DNA from: AC-32 sp963766375
Lineage (GTDB): Bacteria; Actinomycetota; Thermoleophilia; Gaiellales; Gaiellaceae
Direction: 5' to 3'
Assembly (NCBI GenBank): GCA_963766375.1
Contig: CAVXZG010000019.1
Location: 1-64,000, forward strand
DNA length: 64,000 nucleotides
Positions 25,422-34,673 of this stretch are shown piece by piece. The notes beneath the pieces were generated by a model that was not told the origin of the DNA, did not search any database, and saw nothing but the letters and a program-made list of their open reading frames with translations. The translations under genes and the position numbers were made by a program. The first letter of the stretch is position 1, and each line of letters starts with the position of its first letter.

Positions 25422-25885
25422 TCCGCACGGCCGGCCCGCAGGACGTGCCGTTCCTGCGCGACATGCTGCGCCACGCCTACTACTGGCGGGTGGAAAGCGT
25501 CACCGAGTCGGGCGAGCCGCCTGTGCAGCGTTACGTCGAGCGCTGGGGCCGGCCCGGCGACACCGCGCTGATCGCGATCCAGGACTTCCAGCGGGTCGGC
25601 GCCGCCTGGTTCCGCCTGTTCACCGACGACAACCCGGGCTACGGCTTCGTGGACGAGGAGACGCCCGAGCTCTCGATCGCAATCGTCCCGAGCAAGCGCG
25701 GCACGGGCCTCGGCTCCGAGCTCCTGGACGCACTCCTGGAACGCGCGCGAGCCGACGGTTACGACGCGATCACGCTCAGCGTCGAGAAGGACAGCCCAGC
25801 CGTCGGCCTCTACGAGCGCCACGGGTTCGAACGCCTCGGGGAGGACGACGGCGGCGTGACCATGAAGGCAAACCTCCAGACGTGA
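25418..25885 (+). CDS. GNAT-family N-acetyltransferase
   Basis: This 155-residue GNAT shows MIRTAGPQDVPFLRDMLRHA, ELSIAIVPSKRGTGLGSELL (acetyl-CoA pyrophosphate loop RGTGLG) and LSVEKDSPAVGLYERHGFER. The acceptor substrate is unknown. The GTG start overlaps the VOC stop by four bases, so it is the last gene of the operon that starts at E1 alpha. Confidence 0.85.
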   Translation: MIRTAGPQDVPFLRDMLRHAYYWRVESVTESGEPPVQRYVERWGRPGDTALIAIQDFQRVGAAWFRLFTDDNPGYGFVDEETPELSIAIVPSKRGTGLGSELLDALLERARADGYDAITLSVEKDSPAVGLYERHGFERLGEDDGGVTMKANLQT

Positions 25886-25937
25886 CCAAACATCACGTCC
25901 GAGCACGTCACTCAGTTTCGTGACCGCTTAGACGCCG

Positions 25938-26210
25938 TTACTCGTTCGCCGAGTCGCGTTCGGCTTCCCGCTCCATCCGCTCGAGGCGCTCGTAGTAGTC
26001 GGGAAACTCCTTCATGTGAGCGAGTGCGATCTTGCCCGTGATGATCGGGTCGTCGCCGGTGACGTCCGTTTGCGGGTCGTGCGCACCGTGCTCGTACTCG
26101 ACGTCCATGCCAGACCGGAACTGCTCAAGATCGAACCGCTCCCAGTCCACCCCGATCGCATCTCCCACGCGCTTCGCCTCATCGCTCGTCGTACGCGGAT
26201 GTCCGGTCAC
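25938..26210 (-). CDS. DUF5661-type small acidic protein
   Basis: This 90-residue protein includes GVDWERFDLEQFRSGMDVEY, EHGAHDPQTDVTGDDPIITG and KIALAHMKEFPDYYERLERM, the DUF5661 signature (EHG-HD-T-V-D-GKIALAH-EFPDYY). GTG 26210 is preferred over upstream starts because GGGAGGTGA lies just before it. The function is unknown. It is convergent with the GNAT gene. Confidence 0.75.
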   Translation of the reverse strand: MTGHPRTTSDEAKRVGDAIGVDWERFDLEQFRSGMDVEYEHGAHDPQTDVTGDDPIITGKIALAHMKEFPDYYERLERMEREAERDSANE

Positions 26211-26454
26211 GACGTCACCTCCCGGGATCGCTCTCGACCGGAGGGTACTCAGATGGCTCTCACCCGGCTCAGGCAAACGATCCCCTCGGCACTTCCCAGC
26301 GCCGGTTCCAGGGTCATGCCGATCGGGTGACGTTTCGACACGGTCCGGTCGTCATGCTCGGCGTCGTAGTCCGCCGGGCGGGCTTCGTCGGGGTCTGCCC
26401 GTCGCGGTCTACGGTCGAGTCGTCGCCACAGGAATGCAGCAGGAAGGGGTTCTC

Positions 26455-27102
26455 ATGGGACAGAGCCGCGTGTGGTGGATCGGCGGTGTCGTTGCCGGAG
26501 GCGTGATGATCGCGTTCGGGATCGCCGTGATCGTGCTTGCGATCAATGGTCAGAGCACCGTCAAGAGCGAGCTGAAGGATCAGCAGATCACCGGGACGCC
26601 GGACATGACGCCGACGGCGATCAAAGCCGAGGCGGACAAGGCCGGGCTGAAGAACGTCGATCTGCCGACGTGCGACGTCGCGGGCGAGGTGATCGACAAC
26701 GGAACGAAGGCGCGCTGCTTTGCGCAATACATGAACATCCACGCGCTCGAAGCGACGGGCGGGTACGTGTACGCGCAGATGGGGCAGTACCAGGCGAAGC
26801 CGAACACGCCGAAATCGGAACTGGCCCCGGGCGGAGGCACGAGCAACACCGACTGGGCGGTCGTCGACCCGAAGACGGGCCAGCCGGCGCCGAACGGCGC
26901 ACGGAACGTCTGGGTGACGGAGACCGCGCTCGGAACCGCGTTGAACGTGAGCTACATGGCAACGCAGCTGTCGCTCTTCAGCCTCGTCGTCGGGATCGCC
27001 CTCCTGCTCGCCGGCGTCGGGTTCATTGTGCTCGCGCTCGCAGCGTTGCGGTCGAAGGCGGCGGCAAAGGAGGTTCCTCAGCAAGCTCCGGCTGGCGCCT
27101 GA
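26455..27102 (+). CDS. membrane protein of unknown function, two membrane segments with an extracytoplasmic loop
   Basis: This 215-residue protein has an N-terminal helix (VWWIGGVVAGGVMIAFGIAV), a loop of about 125 residues with two cysteines (LPTCDVAGEV, TKARCFAQYM) that could pair, and a C-terminal helix (LFSLVVGIALLLAGVGFIVL) with a short cytoplasmic Lys/Ala tail. ATG 26455 has a GGAAGGGG site upstream; ATG 26434 is an alternative. I do not recognise the family. It lies alone between DUF5661 and lpdA. Confidence 0.7.
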   Translation: MGQSRVWWIGGVVAGGVMIAFGIAVIVLAINGQSTVKSELKDQQITGTPDMTPTAIKAEADKAGLKNVDLPTCDVAGEVIDNGTKARCFAQYMNIHALEATGGYVYAQMGQYQAKPNTPKSELAPGGGTSNTDWAVVDPKTGQPAPNGARNVWVTETALGTALNVSYMATQLSLFSLVVGIALLLAGVGFIVLALAALRSKAAAKEVPQQAPAGA

Positions 27103-27178
27103 CAGACAACCGAGCTCCCACCAAGACCAATGACCTGATCGAGCCGCTCCCGACCCACCGCCGCTAGGATCGCGACCG

Positions 27179-28582
27179 ATGGAATGTGACGTTGCCGTCC
27201 TCGGCGGCGGCCCGGGCGGCTACACCGCGGCGATCCGCGCCGCGCAGCTCGGCGCCAAGACCGTCTGCATCGACAAGGAGCCCGAGCTCGGCGGCACCTG
27301 CCTGCGCATCGGCTGCATCCCGACCAAGGCCTGGGTCCAGACCGCCTTCGCGCTGAAGGAGGCCGAGGAGACCTTCGGCAAGCTCGGCGTCCAGACGAGC
27401 GCGCCCACCCTCGACCTCGCCACGGCCAACCAGTGGAAGGACGGCGTCGTCAAGCAGATGACGAGCGGCGTTGCGACCCTCTTCAAGGCCAACGGCGTCG
27501 AGTGGGTCAAGGGAACCGGCCGCTTCAAGGACGCGCACACGATCGCGGTCGAGGGCGGCGAGGACGTCACCTTCAAGCAGGCCGTGATCGCCACCGGCTC
27601 CTTCCCGCTGCGCCCGCCGATCGACGGGCTCGACTCGCCCCGCTGCGTCGACTCGACCGGCCTCCTCGCCCAGACCGAAGTCCCGAAGCGCCTCGTCGTC
27701 CTCGGCGGCGGCATCATCGGCTGCGAGTTCGCCTCGATCTTCCAGCGCTTCGGCTCCGAGGTGACGATCATCGAGATGCTCCCCGGCCTGATCCCGATGG
27801 AGGACGCCGACGCCGCCAAGGAGCTCGCCAAGCAGTTCGGCAAGCGCGGCATCACCCTCCACCTCGAGACCACCTGCGACCGGGTCGAGGACACCGGCAG
27901 CGGCCTGCGCGTCCACTTCGGCGGCGAGTCCGTCGAGGCCGACCTGATGCTCGTCGCCACCGGCCGCGGCCCAACCGTCGAGAACCTCGGCCTGGAGAAC
28001 ATCGGAGTCGAGTTCGACAAGCGCAAGGGCATCGCCGCCGACGAGCACCGCCGCACGACGCAGCAGCACATCTACGCCGTCGGCGACTGCGCCGGCTACT
28101 GGCAGCTCGCCCACACCGCCTTCCGCGAGGGCGAGGTTGCGGCCGAGAACGCCATGGGCCACGACGCGATCGTCGACAACCGCGGCGTCCCGCGCCCGAT
28201 CTACACCGACCCGGAGATCGCCGGCGTCGGCCTCACCGAGGCCGAGGCGCGCGAGCAGTACGGCGACGACGTTGCCGTGGGCAGGTTCCCCTGGGTCGCG
28301 AACGCCCGCGCCGTGATGCAGGACGCAACCGTCGGCTGGGTCAAGTCGATCCACGAGACCCGCTACGGCGAATTCCTCGGGCTGGTCATGGTCGGCCCGC
28401 ACGTCACCGACCTGATCGAGGCGGGCACGATCGCCCTCGACGCCGAGGCCACCATCGAGACCGTCGCCGACGGGATGGCGGCGCACCCGACGCTCTCCGA
28501 GGCGATCAAGGAAGCCGGGCTCGTCGCGCTCGGCCGCCCGATCCACATTCCGATCAAGAAACGCGCCGCAGCAAAGGCCTAA
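27179..28582 (+). CDS. lpdA: dihydrolipoyl dehydrogenase (E3)
   Basis: This 467-residue flavoprotein reoxidises the dihydrolipoyl group of E2 with NAD+. It has FAD motif VAVLGGGPGGYTAAIRA, redox disulfide GGTCLRIGCIP, NAD motif LVVLGGGIIGCEFASIFQRF, second FAD block HIYAVGDCAGYWQLAHTAF, and C-terminal interface with MAAHPTLSEAIKEAG, where His and Glu form the catalytic pair. It is separated from E1-E2 by four genes but is the natural E3 of that complex. Confidence 0.94.
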   Translation: MECDVAVLGGGPGGYTAAIRAAQLGAKTVCIDKEPELGGTCLRIGCIPTKAWVQTAFALKEAEETFGKLGVQTSAPTLDLATANQWKDGVVKQMTSGVATLFKANGVEWVKGTGRFKDAHTIAVEGGEDVTFKQAVIATGSFPLRPPIDGLDSPRCVDSTGLLAQTEVPKRLVVLGGGIIGCEFASIFQRFGSEVTIIEMLPGLIPMEDADAAKELAKQFGKRGITLHLETTCDRVEDTGSGLRVHFGGESVEADLMLVATGRGPTVENLGLENIGVEFDKRKGIAADEHRRTTQQHIYAVGDCAGYWQLAHTAFREGEVAAENAMGHDAIVDNRGVPRPIYTDPEIAGVGLTEAEAREQYGDDVAVGRFPWVANARAVMQDATVGWVKSIHETRYGEFLGLVMVGPHVTDLIEAGTIALDAEATIETVADGMAAHPTLSEAIKEAGLVALGRPIHIPIKKRAAAKA

Positions 28583-28613
28583 ACGGCCGTATCCGCGCGG
28601 CCCTGTTCGCCGT

Positions 28614-29739
28614 TTGAGCAACATGGAGGCATCCCGCGCGGACCGCCAGTCCGCGGCCAAGGAAGTCTCTGCGGCTACTCAAGCGGACCGTCGACCCTGC
28701 GTTCGAGCAGCTCTACCGCAAGCACGCGCGCGAGGTCTACCAGTACGCCCTCGCGCTGCTGACGAACCCGGCCGACGCGGAGGACGCCACCCAGACGACC
28801 TTCCTCAACGCCTACCGCGCCTTCCAGCGCGGCGAGCGGCCCAACAAGCCGCACAACTGGCTGATCGCGATCACGCACAACGTCTGCCGGATGCGCTGGC
28901 GCCAGGCAGGCAGCCGCCCGCGCGAGGTCGCGTTCGACGAGGCACCTGAGCCGGTCGCGCTCGAGCACGAGCGCCCGAACCTCGACGAGGTGCTGGCCGC
29001 GCTCGCCCGCCTCACCTTCAATCAGCGCTCCGCGCTCGTGATGCGCGAGCTCGAAGGGCGCAGCTATCAGGAGATCGCCGGCGTCCTCGATCTCTCGGTC
29101 GGCGCGGTCGAGGCGCTCCTCTTCCGCGCGCGCCGTCGGCTCCAGCTCGAGCGCAAGGCCCTTGGCGTCCTGAGCACGGCGCCGCTGCCGGGCTCACTCA
29201 CGTCCTTCCTCGGCGCTGGAGGAGGTGCCGTCGCAGGCGGTGGCGCGGCGGTCGGCGCCGGCGTCGTCCTCAAGGCCGCCGCGGTCGTGGTCGCAGGCGC
29301 CGTGACCGCGGGTGTCGGCTTCAAGAGCGTCGAGGCGATCTCGGCTCCCGCGGCGCCCGCAGCCGCTCAGGCGAACGCGCCGCTCGCACCGGCCGGGCAG
29401 AACAGCGCCTCCGCCGGCCAGGCCAAGCCGCTAGGCAAGTCCACCGCGGTGCGCCACGAGAAGCTTCGGCGGGCAGGCCCTGTGACACGGGTCAGCCGCT
29501 TCGTCCAGCCGAATGCGCCGAGCAACGTGCCGTTGCAGACACAGGACGCTTCACCGCCCCCGCCGCCGGTCGCCTCGGCCGTGGCATCAACCGTCGGGGT
29601 CACAGCCTCGGTGCCGCTCCCGCCCCCGCCGGTGCTCCCGCCGCCCCCGGTGACCGTGCCGCCGCCGCCGCTCCCACCGCCCCCGCCGCTGCCAATTACC
29701 GTAACCATCCCGATTCTGCCGCCTCCGCCGATCAAATAA
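28614..29739 (+). CDS. ECF RNA polymerase sigma factor with Pro-rich C-terminal membrane extension (frame break near 28670)
   Basis: Sigma region 2 (FEQLYRKHAREVYQYALALL to TTFLNAYRAFQRGERPNKPH) and region 4 (LTFNQRSALVMRELEGRSYQ with VGAVEALLFRARRRL) are intact from about 28675. The likely start TTG 28614 or ATG 28623 is in another phase, so one indel separates them. After region 4 come a Gly/Ala-rich hydrophobic stretch (GAGVVLKAAAVVVAGAVTAG) and about 110 residues rich in Pro and Val. The extension is related to that of the next gene but lacks its Cys-rich segment. It is probably membrane-tethered. It lies 31 bases after lpdA. Confidence 0.78.
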
Positions 29740-29781
29740 CCCTTCGGCGGGGTGCAAGATCGCCGCAAATGCGGCATCTTT

Positions 29782-31020
29782 ATGTATGTGACGCCCATTC
29801 TCGCGCAGCGCCTCGGCACGGACCGCTCCTTTGAGCGCCTCTATCGCAAGCACGCGGGCGACGTCTATCGCTACGCACTCGTCGTCCTGCGCAACGAGGC
29901 CGACGCCGAGGACGTCACGCAGACCACCTTCCTCAACGCCTACAAGGCCTTCGAGCGAGGCGAGCGCCCGCGCGCGCCGCAGAACTGGCTGATCGCGATC
30001 GCGCACAACGTCTGCCGGCAGCGCTTCCGCCAGTCGCAGCGCCGGCCGAACGAGGTCGTCTTCGAGGAGGAGCTCGCCGAAGCCACAGTCGTCGAGGACG
30101 ACGCCCTCTCCGCCGAGGACATCCGCCGCGCGCTCGGCCACCTCGCCTTCAACCAGCGAGCCGCCCTCGTCATGCGCGAGCTCGAGGGGCGCAGCTACCA
30201 GGAGATCGCCGAGATCCTCGAGCTCTCCGTGAGCGCCGTCGAGACCCTGATCTTCCGCGCACGGCGCGCGCTCCGCGAGCAGCTCGAGGAAGGGATCACC
30301 TGCCACGAGGCCGAGTTCGCCATCTCGAAGCAGCTCGACGGACGCCTCGACCGCAAGGAGCGCGGCGCCTGCGCGCCCACCTGCGCGAGTGCGAGGAATG
30401 CGCCGGCTTCGCCCGCAGCCAGCGGGCCCAGCGCGGCTCGCTGAAGTCGCTCGCCCTGATTCCGCTCCCGCAGTCGCTCTCCGGTCTCTTCGGAGGCGGG
30501 GGAGGGGCGGCCGTCGGCGGCGGCCTCGCGATCAAGGCCGCGGCGATCGGCGCCAGCGCCATGGTCGCGACCGGCGTCGGCTACGAGGGCGTCAAGCACG
30601 GGATCTGGAAGCCGCCGCTCGCCCCGCAGGCCGCGGCCGTGCACCACGCGACCAAGCCCGCGCCATGCCGCGAAACCGCTGCAGACCTCAGCCTCGGTCA
30701 TGGCTCCGGCCCAGGAGGCGCGCCACGACGAGAAGCCGTTCAAGGCCGTCTCCGTGAAGGCCCGCCGCGTGCACCGCGAGAACCAGGGCCGAAGCGCAGC
30801 CGTGAAGCCGGAGCGCCTGGCCAAGCCGGTGCGCCGCGAAGTGAGCACCCTGCCGCCGTCACGCGTGAAGAAGACGAAGCCGGTCAAGACCGACAAGACT
30901 CTTGGCCACGGCAAGGGAACCGGGCGCGATCGCGCGCCGGTGAAGCCGAGGGAGCACGGGAAGCCGCCGGACGAGACTCCGACGCCCCCGCCCGCCGGCA
31001 ACGGCAAGCCCGCGCGTTAG
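29782..31020 (+). CDS. ECF sigma factor fused to zinc-finger anti-sigma-like and membrane segment (frame breaks near 30367 and 30690)
   Basis: Regions 2 and 4 (FERLYRKHAGDVYRYALVVL; LAFNQRAALVMRELEGRSYQ) parallel the preceding sigma factor. After region 4 comes a zf-HC2-like segment, CHEAEFAISKQLDGRLDRKE then LRAHLRECEECAGFARSQRA, with His and Cys residues as in anti-sigma factors. A hydrophobic segment (IKAAAIGASAMVATGVGYEG) and a Lys/Arg-rich tail (KPVRREVSTLPPSRVKKTKP) follow. Two phase changes must be corrected. The start is ATG 29782 or GTG 29788. A small hairpin (GCCGCAAATGCGGC, 29762-29775) lies just upstream. A sigma factor and its zinc-dependent inhibitor in one chain would suggest self-inhibition. 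Confidence 0.75.
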
Positions 31021-31039
31021 CTGCTACAACACGCGGCCG

Positions 31040-31246
31040 ATGGGAATCGTCAATCGCAGAAACGCCGTCCTCGGCTGGGGCGTTTGGCAGCTCAGCAAGC
31101 AGGCCGCCAAGCGCAAGGCGAAGAGCGCAGGGTCCTCCTCGGGAGGCGGCCGCCCGAACAAGTCGATGGTCGCAATGGGCTTGGCCGGCGCGGCCGGAGC
31201 GCTGACCTTCTGGCGCAAGCGCCGCAGCAGCGACAGTAGCCCCTAG
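31040..31246 (+). CDS. small basic membrane-anchored protein
   Basis: This 68-residue product begins MGIVNRRNAVLGWGVWQLSK, then a Lys/Arg-rich stretch, a Gly/Ser linker and a short hydrophobic helix (MVAMGLAGAAGALTFW) before RKRRSSDSS. I do not recognise a family, but similar small proteins follow the same order of W-x-L-K, basic and membrane parts in related genomes. It lies 19 bases after the sigma gene and may be in its operon. Confidence 0.55.
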   Translation: MGIVNRRNAVLGWGVWQLSKQAAKRKAKSAGSSSGGGRPNKSMVAMGLAGAAGALTFWRKRRSSDSSP

Positions 31247-31302
31247 ACCCGCGACGGCCTTCGGTTTAGCGTTGCCCTAACCGTCTAAGCGGGGAGGGCC
31301 TA

Positions 31303-32295
31303 ATGCGCGTCGAGTCGTCAGTCACGTCCATCACCTGGATTCCGTCCGAGGCGATCTCGGGCATGCCGAAGATGCCGTTCGAGATGGGCATCGCACACTA
31401 CGACGAGCCGCCGCCCGACCGCATCGACGACCTCGAGGCGCTGCACGAGAACGACATGTTCCGCGAGGCGAACGAGCTCAAGGCCTGGATCGAGGTCGAC
31501 GACGGCGAGATCGTCGACCAGGGCTACTCCGGCGAGGGCCGCATCGGCGTCACCCGCATCAAGCTGGGCTCGCGCGAGATCGCCTTCGCCGCGGTGCAGT
31601 ACCCGCTGCTCCAGGCCGAGCCGGAGATCGGCGACGGCTGGGTCAAGTTCGTCCAGTCGGCCGGCGGCCACATGGGCCTGCCCGCGCCGCGCCGGGTGAG
31701 CGGCAAGCCGTTCATGCGGATCAAGTCCGCCTCCGCGTGGACGACGCTCCAGCTGATCATCTACGCCGACGGAACCTCGAAGCACTCGCTGGTCGGCGCA
31801 AGCCCGTTCCCGCGCCACTGGATCTACGACAAGGACGGCCAGCTCGTCGAGAAGTCGGGCACGGTCGACTTCGAGAAGTGGTACCGCGAGTCGCACGGGC
31901 CGAACACGCCGTGGGGTGGGGAGGACTCGCCGGCGCTCGTCAAGGAGGTCGAGTCGGAGCTCGAGCGCGAGCTGTCTCACTCGATCATGCGCAGCGGCAC
32001 GAAGCTCGAGCGCCGGGAGCTCGATGCCGGAGAGGCGCTCGTGCAGCAAGGCGACGAGGGCCGTGAGCTCTTCCTGCTCCTGGACGGCCTGCTCGACGTC
32101 GAGGTGGACGGCGACGAGGTGGCGGAGATCGGCCCCGGCGCCCTACTGGGCGAGCGAGCGCTGCTCGAGGGCGGCAAGCGGACGGCGTCGCTGTGGGCGA
32201 CCACGAAGGCACGGGTGGCGGTGATCCCGCCGGAGGCGATCGAGGAGTCCGCCATGACGGAGCTCGCGGCGTCTCACCAGCGCGAAAAGGGCTAA
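31303..32295 (+). CDS. unknown N-terminal domain fused to a C-terminal cyclic-nucleotide-binding domain
   Basis: This 330-residue protein has a front part of about 215 residues that I do not recognise (SITWIPSEAISGMPKMPFEM; AWIEVDDGEIVDQGYSGEGR; SAWTTLQLIIYADGTSKHSL; DFEKWYRESHGPNTPWGGED). The remaining part is a CRP-type CNB domain (LDAGEALVQQGDEGRELFLL; LLGERALLEGGKRTASLWA). The Glu and Arg of the phosphate-binding cassette are kept. There is no membrane segment or DNA-binding helix. The front part is beta-rich and could be an enzyme or partner-binding domain controlled by cAMP. ATG 31303 follows GGGGAGGGCCTA. Confidence 0.72.
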   Translation: MRVESSVTSITWIPSEAISGMPKMPFEMGIAHYDEPPPDRIDDLEALHENDMFREANELKAWIEVDDGEIVDQGYSGEGRIGVTRIKLGSREIAFAAVQYPLLQAEPEIGDGWVKFVQSAGGHMGLPAPRRVSGKPFMRIKSASAWTTLQLIIYADGTSKHSLVGASPFPRHWIYDKDGQLVEKSGTVDFEKWYRESHGPNTPWGGEDSPALVKEVESELERELSHSIMRSGTKLERRELDAGEALVQQGDEGRELFLLLDGLLDVEVDGDEVAEIGPGALLGERALLEGGKRTASLWATTKARVAVIPPEAIEESAMTELAASHQREKG

Positions 32296-32408
32296 GCGCG
32301 AGACGTGCCGATATCTGCAAAGGAGCGCCGATTCCGGCAAAGGAGGACGGCCGGCGCGGCCGTGGTTTGTAAGAATCGCCCGCTCCAGCGATTGGAGGGG
32401 AGAGAAGC

Positions 32409-34220
32409 ATGCGACGATTCACGCTGCTTGCCGTGGCGGGGCTGTGTGTAGCCGGTCTCGTCTTAGCGGCACAGTCCTCGATCGCGGCGCCCGAGGCAGA
32501 CGACCTGGTGACGCCGCACACCACCTACGTCCGGCACGACGGAGGCACCGATCGTGCCATCCAGCACTGCTCGGACACCTCGTCGAGCACCGCGCCCGAC
32601 ACTCCGGGTGACGGTGACTCCGACTCGAACGACGGCGGTGCGTTCAGGCAGGGCAACGAGCCCTCGGTAGCGATCGACCCGACCAACCCGAACCTCGTTT
32701 TCGCCAGCTGGAACGACTACTGCGACAACGATCTCGGCGGCGGCTGGCAGGGCCTCGCCTACTCGACCGATCGCGGCGAGACGTGGACGCCGTCCAAGAT
32801 CCCCGGCTACCCGAGCGACACCTCGACCGAGGGGATGGCCTCGCCGCTGCACGGCCGGCAAGCCGAGGCGGGCGATCCGCTGCTCGCCTTCGACGGTGAC
32901 GGCAGGCTCTTCGCCGGCGGCATCGCCTTCAACCGGGCCAACCCGCAGAACGGCGACATGTGGGTGGCCACCTACGCGAGCACACCGAACGGGAGCTACC
33001 CGAAGGACTACCTGCGGACCGTCATCGTCGGTCAGGGAACGCCGGCCCTGAACGGCATCTTCTCGGACAAGCCCTCGCTCGAGGTCGACCGGACCGGCGG
33101 GAGCTTCGACGGCAACGTCTACGCCTGCTGGTCCCGGTTCGTCGGCTTCAACGGCCGGACGAAGATCTCGTTCAGCCGCTCGACCGACTCTGGGCAGACC
33201 TTCTCGAAGCCGATCGAGCTCTCCTTCGGCAAGGACGTGCAGGGCTGTGACATCGCGATCGAGCACGACGGCGATGTCTACGTGACGTGGGGCACGCGGG
33301 ACACGCCCTCCGCCAACACGGAGCAGGGCCTCGCCATTGCCAGATCCACGGACGGTGGGGCGAGCTTCCAACCAGCCCATCAGATCGCGACCTTCACCCG
33401 GTACTTCCCGTCCGACGGGGCGCGGGATTGCGGCGACGGCGCCTTGATGTGCCCGAGCAAGTTCGTGTTCTTCCGCGTACCGCTCGAGCCGCGCGTGACG
33501 GCTGACCAGAGCGGCCAGCTGCCGGGCGTCTACGCCACCTACAACGCGGTCGACCCGACCACCGTCGTGCCGAGCACCTCCTCGTACAGCTCGGCCGGCG
33601 CGAACTCCGGCTTCGTCGGCCGCTCCGTGGTCTACGTGATCCGCTCTGTAACCGACGGCGCCAGCTGGGATGATCCGGTTCCGGTAGACCCGAACGGCGG
33701 CGTCGGCCACCAGTACTTCCCCGACGTGGATGCACTGGGCGGCAAGCTCGTCGCGATCTGGCAGGACAACCGCACCGACGATGCGTACAGCGTCCAGCTC
33801 CCGATCGGGGACACGCGCGACGGATCGGGCAGGCCGATCTCGTCCGGCACCGACGTCGTCGGCACGTACGCCTCGGTCTCGGACAACGGCACGACGTTCA
33901 CGCCGTTGGGCGACATGTCCTCGGCGACGCACCAGCCGTCGTACGAGATGTTCAGCAACCGCCAGATCCCGTTCCAGGGCGACTACAACTGGGTCGCCCT
34001 CGCCTTCGACGGCACCACCGGGAACCTGTTCGGCTACATGGGCTGGACGGACAACCGGGACGTCCTCGCGGGCACGGACCTCCGGGAGACGGACTACGTC
34101 GACGGCTTCGACGTGAACCAGTGCCGAACCGTTGCGGCACCCGAGCCCGACACGTGCCCGAACGCGCACGGGCTCGACCAGAACATCTACGGCCAGTCGC
34201 TGACACTGCCCGTCGGCTGA
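32409..34220 (+). CDS. secreted Asp-box (sialidase-like) beta-propeller protein
   Basis: This 603-residue protein begins with a signal peptide (MRRFTLLAVAGLCVAGLVLA) and carries several Asp-box repeats: STDRGETWT, STDSGQTFS, STDGGASFQ, VTDGASWDDP and SDNGTTFT, spaced through a six-bladed-propeller-sized domain. Catalytic residues of true sialidases (Arg triad, Tyr/Glu pair) cannot be assigned by eye, so it may be a binding or exo-glycosidase-like protein. Several Cys pairs fit an exported fold. It is preceded by GGAGGGGAGAGAAGC and followed by a strong terminator. Confidence 0.78.
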   Translation: MRRFTLLAVAGLCVAGLVLAAQSSIAAPEADDLVTPHTTYVRHDGGTDRAIQHCSDTSSSTAPDTPGDGDSDSNDGGAFRQGNEPSVAIDPTNPNLVFASWNDYCDNDLGGGWQGLAYSTDRGETWTPSKIPGYPSDTSTEGMASPLHGRQAEAGDPLLAFDGDGRLFAGGIAFNRANPQNGDMWVATYASTPNGSYPKDYLRTVIVGQGTPALNGIFSDKPSLEVDRTGGSFDGNVYACWSRFVGFNGRTKISFSRSTDSGQTFSKPIELSFGKDVQGCDIAIEHDGDVYVTWGTRDTPSANTEQGLAIARSTDGGASFQPAHQIATFTRYFPSDGARDCGDGALMCPSKFVFFRVPLEPRVTADQSGQLPGVYATYNAVDPTTVVPSTSSYSSAGANSGFVGRSVVYVIRSVTDGASWDDPVPVDPNGGVGHQYFPDVDALGGKLVAIWQDNRTDDAYSVQLPIGDTRDGSGRPISSGTDVVGTYASVSDNGTTFTPLGDMSSATHQPSYEMFSNRQIPFQGDYNWVALAFDGTTGNLFGYMGWTDNRDVLAGTDLRETDYVDGFDVNQCRTVAAPEPDTCPNAHGLDQNIYGQSLTLPVG

Positions 34221-34234
34221 GCCGGATTGAATCG

Positions 34235-34266
34235 GAGGGCCGCCCGCCTGCGAGCGGGCGGCCCTC
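34235..34266 (+). terminator. strong hairpin terminator after the Asp-box gene
   Basis: GAGGGCCGCCCGC, loop CTGCGA, GCGGGCGGCCCTC: 13 perfect pairs, 15 bases after the stop codon. Only GCGCGTCTT follows, so there is little U-run; such GC-only hairpins often act as terminators in actinobacteria. Confidence 0.7.
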
Positions 34267-34333
34267 GCGCGTCTTGAAGCGCCCGGGCAGGGGGCGTAGG
34301 CTCGGCGTTGACCGCCATTCGAAGGAGGGCACG

Positions 34334-34645
34334 ATGTACGCAAGGCTGATCGAGTTTTCAGGTGCCGACCCCGACAAGCGCGACAAGATGCTCGAGACGG
34401 TTCGCGGGACCGTGATCCCGATGCTGCGCGAGTACGACGGCTACGCCGGCTACCTCGCCATGTACGACGCAGAGAACAGCCGCGCGAAGGCTGTCCTGCT
34501 CTGGGAGACCGAAGAGGCAGCCGAGGAGGCCGAGAAGACGCTCGTGGAGCGGCGCAAGCAGCTGGCCGGCGGGATCGGCCTGACCGTCGAGTCGCAGGAT
34601 CTCTACGAGGCCACGGTCGTCGAGCTCGAGGGTGCTCGCGTCTGA
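34334..34645 (+). CDS. ABM-like dimeric alpha/beta-barrel protein
   Basis: This 103-residue protein has MYARLIEFSGADPDKRDKML, PMLREYDGYAGYLAMYDAEN and KAVLLWETEEAAEEAEKTLV, the beta-alpha-beta pattern of antibiotic-biosynthesis-monooxygenase-like dimeric barrels. These may be heme-free oxygenases or stress proteins. ATG 34334 follows GAAGGAGGGCACG. A second protein of the same fold starts 28 bases downstream. Confidence 0.7.
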   Translation: MYARLIEFSGADPDKRDKMLETVRGTVIPMLREYDGYAGYLAMYDAENSRAKAVLLWETEEAAEEAEKTLVERRKQLAGGIGLTVESQDLYEATVVELEGARV

Positions 34646-34673
34646 ATTCGAGCTGTTACGAGAGGAGAAACGC

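Noticed and set aside
29762..29775. GCCGCAAATGCGGC hairpin as a terminator between the sigma genes
   Set aside because: Only five pairs and a weak T-run; it also lies too close to the next start to be called with confidence.
32463..34343. 626-codon minus-strand frame opposite the Asp-box gene
   Set aside because: Shadow frame produced by high GC; no motifs, while the plus strand has a signal peptide and Asp boxes.
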